NCBI GenBank assembly: GCA_947074195.1
Contig: CAMTOS010000013.1
Span: 1-46,026, forward strand
Origin: an uncultured Bacteroides sp.
Lineage (GTDB): Bacteria > Bacteroidota > Bacteroidia > Bacteroidales > Bacteroidaceae
DNA length: 46,026 nucleotides
Direction of reading: 5' to 3'
The position numbers and the translations under genes were made by a program. Below, one piece after another: positions 7,289-16,131 of the stretch. Position 1 is the stretch's first letter. Each line of letters opens with the position of its first letter. The notes under the pieces were generated by a model, which searched no databases, had not been told where the DNA came from, and saw nothing but the letters and a program-made list of their open reading frames with translations.

Positions 7289-10200
7289 ATGAAAAACAGC
7301 AAAGGTGCAAATCTGTCAAATCCTTTACAAAAGGTGCAGCAGATTTTCTTAGCTCTCTTGTTTTCTTTTGTGGCAATATCTGTTAGTGCACAAAATAAAA
7401 CAATATCGGGTATAGTAATAGATCCTCTTGGTGATCCACTGATCGGAGCCAGTGTATTGGTACGGGGCACAACAAATGGTACAGTTACTGACCTTGATGG
7501 TAATTTTAGTCTTACAAATGTGCCCGATAACGCTACTCTTGTAGTTTCGTATATAGGTTATATCACTTCAAATGTTCCTGTTGCGGGAAAAACACGTTTA
7601 CGCATTTCACTTCAGGAAGATTCAAAACAAATTGATGAAGTTGTAGTAGTAGGTTATGGTGTACAGCGCAAAAGCGATGTTACCGGTGCCATGGCTCGTG
7701 TTGGTTCGAAAGAGCTAAGCGCTATGCCGGTGAAAAATGCCCTCGAAGGTATGCAGGGTAAGACTGCCGGTGTGGATATCACATCGAGCCAGCGTCCCGG
7801 TGAAGTAGGGGGCATCAATATCCGTGGTCAGCGTTCTATCAGTGCCAGTAACTCTCCGCTTTATGTAGTCGATGGTATGGTTATCCAGAATGGCGGTATC
7901 GAGAACATTAATCCTGCCGATATTGAATCTATCGATATCCTGAAAGATGCTTCTGCAACAGCTATTTATGGTTCGCGCGGTGCCAATGGGGTTATTCTTG
8001 TTACAACTAAGAGAGGTACTCAGGGTAATCTGAACATTGAGTATGCCGGTACATTTACTTTTGAAAAGCTACATGATGTTACCAAGATGATGAACGCCTC
8101 TGAATGGTTGGATTATGCTCGTCTTGCTAACTACAATTATGGTAACTATGGTTCTGCAACTCCAACTTACGAAGCTGACCGTGCTTTGTTTGGTAGTATT
8201 GCAGCTTCATGGGCTAACATTGATCAGGCATGGTCAAATGGTGTTTATGATCCTTCGAAAGTAGGTTCATATAACTGGTCTGACTATGGTAAAAGAAATG
8301 GTTTCACTCAGGAACACGTAATCAGTGCATCGGGTGGTACAGAAAAGATGACCGGATATACTTCTTTTGGTTTCCTTGATCAGAAAGGTGTACAACCGGG
8401 TCAGAAATATCAGCGTTATACATTGAAAGTGAATTTAGATATCAGTCCGACTAAATGGGCGAAAATCGGTACAACAATTAATGGTTCTTTTGCAGATCAG
8501 GATTATGGTTACAGCTTCACAAAATCGACAACTGGTTCGGGCGATTTATACAGCGCTTTACAAAGCATGTTGCCATGGACTGTTCCTTACGATGAAAACG
8601 GTGAGTTTATCAGAAATCCGAATGGTGATGTAAATATCATCAACCCTATCAACGAGTTGATGTACAACAAGAATAAACGCCAGACTTTCCGTGCTATGGG
8701 TAGCATGTATGCACACCTTGATTTTGGTGAAATGTGGTCACCATTGAAAGGTCTTTCTTATCGCTTCCAGTTCGGTCCTGAGTTTACATACTATACTACC
8801 GGTGTGGCCAATGCTGCCGATGGTATCAATGGTGACGGTAACAACCAGGCAAGATATGGTAACGAGCAAACACGTTCATGGACACTCGATAACCTGATTT
8901 ATTATAACAGAACTATCGCACAGAAACATAACATCAATCTGACTTTGATGCAATCGGCTTCTAAATATCATTATGAAAGCTCGAATATGCGCGCTGTAAA
9001 CGTAGCAACTCCGGAAGAATTGTGGTATAATATGTCATCAGCAGGTACGCTGAACGCCTTTGGAACCGGTCTTACAGAAAAGCAGATGGTTTCGTATATG
9101 GGTCGTTTGCACTATTCATATGCCGACAAATATTTATTGACTGCTTCTATTCGTTGGGACGGTGCTTCACAGTTGGCTCCGGGTCATAAATGGGCTAACT
9201 TCCCATCAGGTGCAGTAGCATGGCGTATCGATCAGGAAGATTTTATGAAAAACGTAAAATGGGTAAATCAGCTGAAACTTCGTTTTGGTGCCGGTATCAC
9301 TGGTAATGCTGCGATTTCTCCATATGCCACAAAAGGTGCTATTACAGCATTGTATTACAACTGGGGACAAACTGACTCAACCATCGGTTATGTACCTTCT
9401 GACCCATCACAGGCTTCTTCTAACATTGCAAAAATGGCTAACGAAAAGCTGAGCTGGGAAAAAACAACTCAGTATAATGTGGGTGTGGACTATGGATTCC
9501 TGAACAACAGACTGAACGGTAGCATCGACTACTATAAAACTAAAACTAAAGACCTTTTATTAGGTGCTACTATCCCATCGTTAACTGGTTATACATCTAC
9601 TTTTGCTAACGTAGGTAGAACTTCTGGCTGGGGTATCGACTTGCAGTTGAATGCTATTCCTGTACAGATCAAAGATTTCTCATGGTCGACTACATTTACA
9701 TGGTCAAAAGACAAGAACAAAATCGATGAACTGGCAAACGGTGCTTTGGAAGACATCAACAACCGTTGGTTCGTAGGTCAGGAAATCGGCGTGTATTATG
9801 ACTATGTTTATGATGGCATCTGGAGAACAGACGAAGCTGAAGAAGCTGCTAAATATGGTCGCAAACCAGGTCAGATCAAAGTGAAAGACTTAAATGAAGA
9901 CGGTGCAGTTGATGCAAATAACGACCGTAAAATTGTAGGTAGCGTTCGTCCAAAATGGACTGCAGGTTGGTTGAATACCTTCACATACAAACAATTCGAA
10001 CTTTCTTTCTTTATGGTATCACGCTGGAAGTTTACTGTGCCTAATGGTGCTTTGACACTGGACGGTCGCTTTATGCAACGCAGCATCGATTACTGGATTG
10101 AAGGTGAAAACGAATATGGTTACTACTATTCTCCGGGTTCTAACGGACAGGCTGCCGATACTTACAGCTCATCTATGAACTATCAGGATGGTTCTTTCAT

Positions 10201-10426
10201 CAAAATGAGAAATATCTCTCTTGCCTATAACTTTACACCACAGCAATTGCAGAAAGTGGGTATCAACAATCTGAAAATTTATGCACAGGCCATGAATCCA
10301 TTCTTTATCTATAAGAAATGCGATTATCTGGATACAGATTTGATGAACTACGATAACAATACCAGAAACTTCGGTTCGGGTACTACTTTGAAGAGTTTCG
10401 TATTGGGTATAAACATTGGATTCTAA
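7289..10426 (+). CDS. SusC/RagA-type TonB-dependent outer-membrane transporter
   Basis: The 1045-residue protein has a signal peptide (to about residue 35, ending VSAQ). A carboxypeptidase-regulatory-like domain follows (about 38-110, KTISGIVIDPLGDPLIGASV), then a TonB box (IDEVVVVGYG, about 114-123), a plug domain (about 125-235, ending GSRGANGVILVTTKRG) and a beta barrel that ends in LGINIGF with a terminal Phe. SusC proteins import oligosaccharides captured by the partner SusD lipoprotein, energised by TonB. The SusD gene follows at 10446, 19 bp downstream. The surrounding enzymes point to RG-I-derived oligosaccharides as substrate. Its promoter carries the shared operator motif. Confidence 0.95.
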   Translation: MKNSKGANLSNPLQKVQQIFLALLFSFVAISVSAQNKTISGIVIDPLGDPLIGASVLVRGTTNGTVTDLDGNFSLTNVPDNATLVVSYIGYITSNVPVAGKTRLRISLQEDSKQIDEVVVVGYGVQRKSDVTGAMARVGSKELSAMPVKNALEGMQGKTAGVDITSSQRPGEVGGINIRGQRSISASNSPLYVVDGMVIQNGGIENINPADIESIDILKDASATAIYGSRGANGVILVTTKRGTQGNLNIEYAGTFTFEKLHDVTKMMNASEWLDYARLANYNYGNYGSATPTYEADRALFGSIAASWANIDQAWSNGVYDPSKVGSYNWSDYGKRNGFTQEHVISASGGTEKMTGYTSFGFLDQKGVQPGQKYQRYTLKVNLDISPTKWAKIGTTINGSFADQDYGYSFTKSTTGSGDLYSALQSMLPWTVPYDENGEFIRNPNGDVNIINPINELMYNKNKRQTFRAMGSMYAHLDFGEMWSPLKGLSYRFQFGPEFTYYTTGVANAADGINGDGNNQARYGNEQTRSWTLDNLIYYNRTIAQKHNINLTLMQSASKYHYESSNMRAVNVATPEELWYNMSSAGTLNAFGTGLTEKQMVSYMGRLHYSYADKYLLTASIRWDGASQLAPGHKWANFPSGAVAWRIDQEDFMKNVKWVNQLKLRFGAGITGNAAISPYATKGAITALYYNWGQTDSTIGYVPSDPSQASSNIAKMANEKLSWEKTTQYNVGVDYGFLNNRLNGSIDYYKTKTKDLLLGATIPSLTGYTSTFANVGRTSGWGIDLQLNAIPVQIKDFSWSTTFTWSKDKNKIDELANGALEDINNRWFVGQEIGVYYDYVYDGIWRTDEAEEAAKYGRKPGQIKVKDLNEDGAVDANNDRKIVGSVRPKWTAGWLNTFTYKQFELSFFMVSRWKFTVPNGALTLDGRFMQRSIDYWIEGENEYGYYYSPGSNGQAADTYSSSMNYQDGSFIKMRNISLAYNFTPQQLQKVGINNLKIYAQAMNPFFIYKKCDYLDTDLMNYDNNTRNFGSGTTLKSFVLGINIGF

Positions 10427-10445
10427 TTTAACTAAGCAGATTATT

Positions 10446-12518
10446 ATGAAATTAAATAAACTATTGATTATAGGGGCAATGACCGGATCATTGGCTATTG
10501 CCACCACTTCTTGCAGAGAATCTTTTCTTGACGAGAACCTGATTACCGGACACAGTACTGACTACTTTAAAACTCAGGCAGGTTTGGACGATCTTGTAAC
10601 CGGCGCATATCAGAAGCTGAAGTTCAAATTCAACTATATCTGGGCTATCAATTGTCATAACCTTGGCGTAGATGAATTTACCGATGCCAACAATACAATG
10701 GTGCATTTCAACCATTACGGATCTACCATGAACTCGGCAGAAAACGGTTCTAACCAGCCTATGTGGGATAACTACTATGGTCTTATCGAACCTGCGAATA
10801 TTATCATTAATAATATGCCTCAGTACTACAATCAGAGTAGTCCGACTTATAGCACTCGTTTAGGTGAAGGTTATTTCCTTAGAGCTTATGCTTACTTCGA
10901 GTTGACCAAACAGTTTGGCGGTGTGCCTTTGAAACTTTACCCTTCAACCGGTGTAGAATATTATTTCACAAGAAATACGGAAGAAGAGATGTATGCACAG
11001 ATTATTTCTGACTTAGAAGAAGCATATAATCTGTTACCAACTACTCCGGCTCAAACCGGTAGAATCACGAAATGGGCAGCTGCTCACTTCCTGGCAAAAG
11101 CACATTTGTTCCGTGCTTCAGAACTGTACAGCAGTTGGAATGGAAGCTATATTTCTGCCGATCTTGATGCGGTAATTAAATATGGCGAGGAAGTAGTGGC
11201 TGCGCATCCGTTGTGTAACGACTATGTTGAACTTTGGGACTACAATTCACCTAATGGTGCCAATGAAAAAGTGAGTGAAGTTATTCTTGCAGCTCAGTTC
11301 TCTGACGATGCATCTACATGGGGTCGTTATGGTAACCAAATGCATTTATACTATCCTTCAGTTTATCAGAACCTTGCAGGTACATCACGTGATATTTCTG
11401 GTGGTCGTGAATTCTCTTATGCAAGTGCAACAGAATATACGATGCAGGTATTTGACCGTGTAAACGACTCTCGTTTCTGGAAATCATTCATCACGACTTA
11501 TGGTAGCAACAATCAGAACGGTGCGCCAACATGGAGTGATGCCGATATGGCTTATGCACCTGCTGGTGTTAGTGCCGGTGAGAAACGTTTTAATGCTGGT
11601 GAACTTGGTATCAGATATGTGGTAAATACTCCTGGTGATACTCGTTTCGAAGAATATGTAAACGATCCTACAAGCAATGCACTGAAAAACGGTGTAATGT
11701 GTAACACGCATACATTTGTTCGTTATTTCAAAGGTGAAGCACAGAGCTGGAATACTTTCGGTGGTCGTGGTAACTATTCAAACCAGATTGCACGTTCAGT
11801 TGCTTTATCTAAATTCCGTGATGGTTATCGTAACTCAATCGCTTCTCAGTTTGGTACACGCGATGCTATCATTGCACGCTCTGCCGATGATGTTCTGATG
11901 ATTGCCGAAGCTTATATCCGTAAAGGTGAATCTTACTACTCAAACGCAATTGAGTGGATGAATAAACTTCGTCAGCGTGGTGGTTATGCCGATGGTGAAG
12001 ATCGTTCGAAACATGTGGATGGCGGACAATCTTACAAAAACAACAGCTATTGCTCAGGTAAAGGTGGTGGTTTTAATGCTGCAGGTGCCATTTATTGGGA
12101 AACTAATACATATTATGAATCGAATAATATGGAAGGTCAGGAAACGACTGCCTCAACAAAGAATGAAATGTTGCTGACCAGTGTAAATGATGTATATAAT
12201 TCGCAGACAGATGGCATCATCTATCAGTTGTTGAACTGCAATTCAAATGCCGAAAAAATGTTGTGCTTCCTGTTAAACGAAAGAACCCGTGAGCTTTGCG
12301 GTGAGCTACTTCGCTGGGAAGACCTTGCACGTACAAAAACGCTGAACGACCGCTGGCACAACTTTAATGATGGTGCAACCAGAGGCTTAGGCGAATTCGA
12401 TCCTAATACACATTACTATCGTCCTATTCCACAATCGTTCCTCGATGGTATCACAAATTCAAGTGGCTCACCATTGACTGCCGATGAAAAACAGGCGATG
12501 CAAAATCCCGGTTATTAA
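10446..12518 (+). CDS. SusD/RagB-type surface glycan-binding lipoprotein
   Basis: The 690-residue lipoprotein has a signal peptide with lipobox ATTSC (Cys23 when counted from ATG 10446). The ATG at 10416 lies inside the SusC gene and would put ten extra residues before the signal sequence, so 10446 is preferred. SusD-family features are the opening SCRESFLDEN, the TPR-like helical region (GEGYFLRAYAYFELTKQFGGVPL) and the C-terminal block FLLNERTRELCGELLRWEDLARTKTL with YYRPIPQ near the end. It would form the lid on the SusC barrel and bind RG-I oligosaccharides at the cell surface. A strong terminator follows at 12543-12582. Confidence 0.95.
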   Translation: MKLNKLLIIGAMTGSLAIATTSCRESFLDENLITGHSTDYFKTQAGLDDLVTGAYQKLKFKFNYIWAINCHNLGVDEFTDANNTMVHFNHYGSTMNSAENGSNQPMWDNYYGLIEPANIIINNMPQYYNQSSPTYSTRLGEGYFLRAYAYFELTKQFGGVPLKLYPSTGVEYYFTRNTEEEMYAQIISDLEEAYNLLPTTPAQTGRITKWAAAHFLAKAHLFRASELYSSWNGSYISADLDAVIKYGEEVVAAHPLCNDYVELWDYNSPNGANEKVSEVILAAQFSDDASTWGRYGNQMHLYYPSVYQNLAGTSRDISGGREFSYASATEYTMQVFDRVNDSRFWKSFITTYGSNNQNGAPTWSDADMAYAPAGVSAGEKRFNAGELGIRYVVNTPGDTRFEEYVNDPTSNALKNGVMCNTHTFVRYFKGEAQSWNTFGGRGNYSNQIARSVALSKFRDGYRNSIASQFGTRDAIIARSADDVLMIAEAYIRKGESYYSNAIEWMNKLRQRGGYADGEDRSKHVDGGQSYKNNSYCSGKGGGFNAAGAIYWETNTYYESNNMEGQETTASTKNEMLLTSVNDVYNSQTDGIIYQLLNCNSNAEKMLCFLLNERTRELCGELLRWEDLARTKTLNDRWHNFNDGATRGLGEFDPNTHYYRPIPQSFLDGITNSSGSPLTADEKQAMQNPGY

Positions 12519-12542
12519 TATATTGATTTATAGGTGTTGATA

Positions 12543-12582
12543 AATGAGGTTTGTATGCACAGGCATGCAAGCCTCATTTTTT
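12543..12582 (+). terminator. Rho-independent terminator after SusD
   Basis: AATGAGGTTTGTATGC pairs with GCATGCAAGCCTCATT over a 16-bp stem with two G-T wobbles and an ACAG loop. A run of T follows. Confidence 0.85.
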
Positions 12583-12594
12583 GTTGTTTGGTTT

Positions 12595-12658
12595 GGTGCA
12601 GATAGCTATGCACTTTGTTGCAGACAGTTCTGCAGTTTAGTGCAAAGCTATCTGCACC
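12595..12658. repeat. 64-nt imperfect palindrome (long hairpin)
   Basis: Perfect 13-bp outer arms GGTGCAGATAGCT/AGCTATCTGCACC are followed inward by one mismatch, TGCACT/AGTGCA, a 5-nt internal loop on each side, then GCAGA-CAGT-TCTGC. It has no T-tract and stands between the SusD terminator and the next promoter. It could be a mobile REP-like element, an RNA structure or a protein site; the function is not known. Confidence 0.65.
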
Positions 12659-12716
12659 ATCTTCTTCATGTATTGCCAGCAAATTCAGTGTTATTCTATA
12701 CATATTTACAGCTAAC

Positions 12717-12731
12717 TGTACCTTTTTCTAT
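12717..12731 (+). promoter_or_regulatory. Putative HTCS operator, PL22-like gene promoter
   Basis: TGTACCTTTTTCTAT starts 37 bp before the -7 box at 12754. It matches the PL11 site (TGTATCTTTTTCTAT) at 14 of 15 positions. Confidence 0.55.
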
Positions 12732-12753
12732 TTGCAGAACCTCCGATGAAAAC

Positions 12754-12761
12754 TATTTTTG
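12754..12761 (+). promoter_or_regulatory. -7 promoter box of the PL22-like gene
   Basis: TATTTTTG matches TAnnTTTG and lies 27 bp before the ATG at 12788. Confidence 0.55.
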
Positions 12762-12787
12762 TCCCATAATCTAATACAATATTCGTC

Positions 12788-14110
12788 ATGAAGAAATTCT
12801 TTTTACCTCTGCTATGTATGCTTTTCCCACTTTCTGCTCTGCATGCTCAATTCGGGAAATGCTATCCTTCAGAAATGCAGACTTACACCGATAGCCAGAC
12901 CGGCCAAACTATAACAGTGCTTACTGATACAACTTACAATGATAAATATCTTTATCAGACCGATCCCATGTGGACAGCCGATGGTAAATATCTGATATTT
13001 CGCTCCAGCAGCCGGGGCAATGATCCTTATATTACCAAAACTGACAAAGACGGAAAAGAGACAAAGTTCAAACCTACCCAAATGTTTTTTATTGAAATGG
13101 CAACGGGTAAAATCATTCAGGCCACAGAAGGAAGCACACTTGGCAATGCTTACCTGGCCAATAAATCCAATCAGCTCTTTCTTAGTCGTAACGAAGAATC
13201 GGGCTGGAATCTGTATGTAATGAATCTCGATCAGTTCTTTGCTGATGTCAACAAAGGAAAGGTGAAAAGTCCGTCGGCTTATGAACGCCACATTGGTACA
13301 TTCCCTGCCGAAACAGGAAAGGCCGGAGGTTATGCCATCGATTATAATGATGATTATGCCTATATCGGGATAGAGCGTGAAGGTTCTGAAGAGGAACGCG
13401 AACGAATGATGAAAAATGCATTTCTTCCCGGAACTAACCAGCCCATCAAGATTAAGCCTGTACTGAGTGCCATTTATAAAATGAATACGACTACCGGAGA
13501 AGTTAGCAAGGTGATAGATACCGAATTCAAAATCGGCCACATTCAAACCAGTCGCTTTACGCCCGGCGAAATCGTATTTTGTAACGAAACCGGCGGCGAT
13601 GCCCATCAACGTATGTGGTTTTGTACAGCCGACGGCTCGGTATTCAAACCGCTATATGAAGAGACTCCGCTTGATTGGGTAACTCACGAAACTTTTGCCT
13701 CTAAAGATTATGTCTATTTCAATATCCTTGGTTTCCAGCCACGCCTTCGAAAACAGGCCAGCGGCATTGCCCGTATCAATTTGCGTACCGATGACGTAGA
13801 AATGATCGGACAGGTAGAAATGGAGAAGGATCGTCAGGCTATGGAAGGTCAGTTGGTGGGTCGCGGTTTCTGGCATTGCAACGCCAGTAGTGATAATAAA
13901 TGGGTGGCAGGCGATACATTCGGCGGCAATGTGTGGCTAATCAATACTGAAACCGGACAGCGTCACTGGATGGCATCGGATACGAAAATGAAACCCGATC
14001 ATGCGCATCCGAGCTTTAGCCCTGATGGTAATAAATTGTTATTCCAGTCGGGTCATTTCACCGAAGGCAAACGACTAAACCTGATGATGATTGATATTTC
14101 TGCATTTTAA
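12788..14110 (+). CDS. Oligogalacturonate lyase-like beta-propeller protein (PL22-type)
   Basis: This 440-residue protein has a signal peptide (1-20, ending LHAQ) and repeated propeller blades such as DPMWTADGKYLIFRS, FLSRNEESGWNLYVM and HAHPSFSPDGNKLLFQS. This pattern fits the PL22 oligogalacturonate lyase fold, in which histidines coordinate a divalent metal. Conserved-looking histidines are His251 (GHIQ), His300 (VTHETF) and His405/His407 (HAHPSF). PL22 enzymes cleave short unsaturated or saturated oligogalacturonides by beta-elimination. An activity on RG-I-derived products is possible because all neighbours target RG-I. The gene has its own promoter with the shared operator motif. The fold is fairly secure; the exact activity is not, since WD40/Tol-like propellers look similar. 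Confidence 0.65.
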   Translation: MKKFFLPLLCMLFPLSALHAQFGKCYPSEMQTYTDSQTGQTITVLTDTTYNDKYLYQTDPMWTADGKYLIFRSSSRGNDPYITKTDKDGKETKFKPTQMFFIEMATGKIIQATEGSTLGNAYLANKSNQLFLSRNEESGWNLYVMNLDQFFADVNKGKVKSPSAYERHIGTFPAETGKAGGYAIDYNDDYAYIGIEREGSEEERERMMKNAFLPGTNQPIKIKPVLSAIYKMNTTTGEVSKVIDTEFKIGHIQTSRFTPGEIVFCNETGGDAHQRMWFCTADGSVFKPLYEETPLDWVTHETFASKDYVYFNILGFQPRLRKQASGIARINLRTDDVEMIGQVEMEKDRQAMEGQLVGRGFWHCNASSDNKWVAGDTFGGNVWLINTETGQRHWMASDTKMKPDHAHPSFSPDGNKLLFQSGHFTEGKRLNLMMIDISAF

Positions 14111-14138
14111 ACCGGAAATGGACGAATTTAAAGGGATT

Positions 14139-14153
14139 TGTATCTTTTTCTAT
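14139..14153 (+). promoter_or_regulatory. Putative HTCS operator, PL11 operon promoter
   Basis: TGTATCTTTTTCTAT starts 37 bp before the -7 box at 14176, the same position as in the PL22-like promoter. A weak TGGAC stands 20 bp further upstream. Confidence 0.55.
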
Positions 14154-14175
14154 CCTTATAATATAGTATGAAAGA

Positions 14176-14183
14176 TATATTTG
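14176..14183 (+). promoter_or_regulatory. -7 promoter box of the PL11 operon
   Basis: TATATTTG is a consensus -7 box 22 bp upstream of ATG 14206 and 31 bp upstream of ATG 14215. It would drive the four genes up to the terminator at 20093. Confidence 0.6.
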
Positions 14184-14205
14184 CCAACGATAAAATGAAA
14201 AACAA

Positions 14206-16098
14206 ATGAATACTATGAGAATAAAAACATTGAACATATTTCTGATTCTGTTTTGCATTACAGCAAATATGTATAGTCAGCCGGCCTATAATTTCGATAA
14301 GATGCAAAAAGAGAAACTGGGCAGAGGAGTAGTGGCTATTCGAGAAAATCCACAGGACGTTGTCGTGTCATGGCGCTATCTTTCTTCGGATCCGGAAAAC
14401 ACTTCATTCAACATTTACAGAAACGGCAAAAAGATAGCGAATGTTCCTTCATCTACCGGAACATTTTACCGCGACAATTATACATCTCCGGGTGAAATCA
14501 ACTATACTGTTGTTCCGGTGATAAAGAAAAAAGAGCTGAAACAGGGCAAAGGAAATTATTCGCTTCCTGCGAATGCACCTATCGGATATATCAATATCCC
14601 TCTGGATATTCCTGCCGATGGAGTGACGCTGGCAGGAGAACATTATACGTATTCAGCCAATGATGCTTCTTTAGGTGATGTTGATGGCGACGGTGAATAT
14701 GAAATCATTCTGAAATGGAACCCTTCGAATGCTCACGATAATGCACATGCGGGTTATACCGGAAATGTATTCGTGGATTGCTACAAACTATCGGGCGAAA
14801 AATTGTGGCGTATCGATTTAGGTAAGAACATTCGTGCCGGTGCTCACTACACTCAGTTTCTGGTTTACGACTTCGATGGCAATGGCCGTTCGGAAGTTGT
14901 GATGAAGACCTCTGACGGAACAATTGATGGTAAAGGTACAGTGATTGGTGATGCAAATGCCGATTATCGCGAAGCCGGAACTCCAGATAATCAACGTTTG
15001 CAGGGTCGAATTCTGACAGGAAATGAATATCTGACTATCTTCAATGGTCTGACAGGTGAAGCAATGCAGACGATAGACTATACACCGGGCCGTGGCAATC
15101 TGGCCGACTGGGGTGATACATGGGCAAACCGCAGTGATCGTTTTCTGGCAGCTGTAGGATATCTGGATGGTGTTCGTCCAAGTGCCATTATGTGTCGTGG
15201 ATATTATACCCGTTCGGTGCTTGCTGCATACGACTGGGATGGTAAGAACCTGACACAAAAATGGGTGTTCGACAGTAATACGCCGGGCAATGAAGATTAC
15301 GCAGGCCAGGGCAACCACAATCTTCGTGTTGCTGACGTAGATGGTGACGGTTGCGATGAAATCGTATACGGACAATGTACGATTAATAATGATGGCACTG
15401 GGTTATATACTACAAAGATGGGACACGGTGATGCTATTCATCTGACACAGTTTACGCCTTCAATGAAAGGTTTCCAGGTTTGGTCTTGCCATGAAAATAA
15501 AAAAGACGGTACTACACTCCGCGATGCGGCCACCGGGGAAATCTTGTTTCAGATACCAAGCCCTGAGGATGTTGGTCGCTGTATGGCTGCCGATATCGAC
15601 CCAAACCATGAAGGATTGGAAATATGGTCGTGGAACTCAGATGGAATTTTCAATAGTAAAGGCGAATTGATTAATGCCAACATGGAAGGCCTGCCTGTGA
15701 ATATGGGCGTGTGGTGGACCGGCGATTTACTTCGCGAAATGCTTGATGATAATTATATCGTGAAGTATGACTGGAACGAAGGAATTTGCAAACCGGTTGT
15801 TGTCTTTGAAAATTGTGAATCGAATAACGGAACAAAAGCTAATCCTTGCCTGCAAGCCGATATCCTTGGCGATTGGCGCGAAGAGGTATTAATGCGGACA
15901 GCAGATAGTCAGGCTTTACGACTCTATGTTTCTCCGATCGATACAGATTACCGATTCCACACCTTCCTTGAAGATCCGGTTTACCGCATCAGTATTGCTA
16001 CACAAAACGTGGCCTATAATCAGCCAACTCAACCTGGTTTTTATTTTGGTGAAGGAATGACCGGTAAATTCAGGGGATACGATTTCGACAAAAAATAA
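14206..16098 (+). CDS. Rhamnogalacturonan lyase, PL11
   Basis: The 630-residue protein has a signal peptide (about 4-25, ending MYSQ), an N-terminal fibronectin-like region (about 50-120) and an eight-bladed propeller with calcium-binding loops. Examples of these loops are DVDGDGEYEI, YDFDGNGRSEVVMKT and DVDGDGCDEIVYGQ, which are PL11 hallmarks. The C-terminal part (LGDWREEVLMRTADSQALR, and FYFGEG) also matches the family. PL11 enzymes cleave the alpha-1,4 bond between rhamnose and galacturonic acid in RG-I by beta-elimination, leaving an unsaturated uronic acid that GH105 enzymes remove. The next gene encodes GH105. ATG 14215 (MRIKTLN) is an alternative start, matching the MRIKTL opening of the downstream protein. 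It is the first gene of a four-gene operon. Confidence 0.93.
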   Translation: MNTMRIKTLNIFLILFCITANMYSQPAYNFDKMQKEKLGRGVVAIRENPQDVVVSWRYLSSDPENTSFNIYRNGKKIANVPSSTGTFYRDNYTSPGEINYTVVPVIKKKELKQGKGNYSLPANAPIGYINIPLDIPADGVTLAGEHYTYSANDASLGDVDGDGEYEIILKWNPSNAHDNAHAGYTGNVFVDCYKLSGEKLWRIDLGKNIRAGAHYTQFLVYDFDGNGRSEVVMKTSDGTIDGKGTVIGDANADYREAGTPDNQRLQGRILTGNEYLTIFNGLTGEAMQTIDYTPGRGNLADWGDTWANRSDRFLAAVGYLDGVRPSAIMCRGYYTRSVLAAYDWDGKNLTQKWVFDSNTPGNEDYAGQGNHNLRVADVDGDGCDEIVYGQCTINNDGTGLYTTKMGHGDAIHLTQFTPSMKGFQVWSCHENKKDGTTLRDAATGEILFQIPSPEDVGRCMAADIDPNHEGLEIWSWNSDGIFNSKGELINANMEGLPVNMGVWWTGDLLREMLDDNYIVKYDWNEGICKPVVVFENCESNNGTKANPCLQADILGDWREEVLMRTADSQALRLYVSPIDTDYRFHTFLEDPVYRISIATQNVAYNQPTQPGFYFGEGMTGKFRGYDFDKK

Positions 16099-16131
16099 GA
16101 CTTAGTATAAACAATATAAAACCTAAATATC

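Noticed and set aside
12869..13609. 246-codon antisense open frame across the PL22-like gene
   Set aside because: It is the mirror of a gene with clear propeller repeats and a signal peptide, has no promoter or family features, and overlaps completely.
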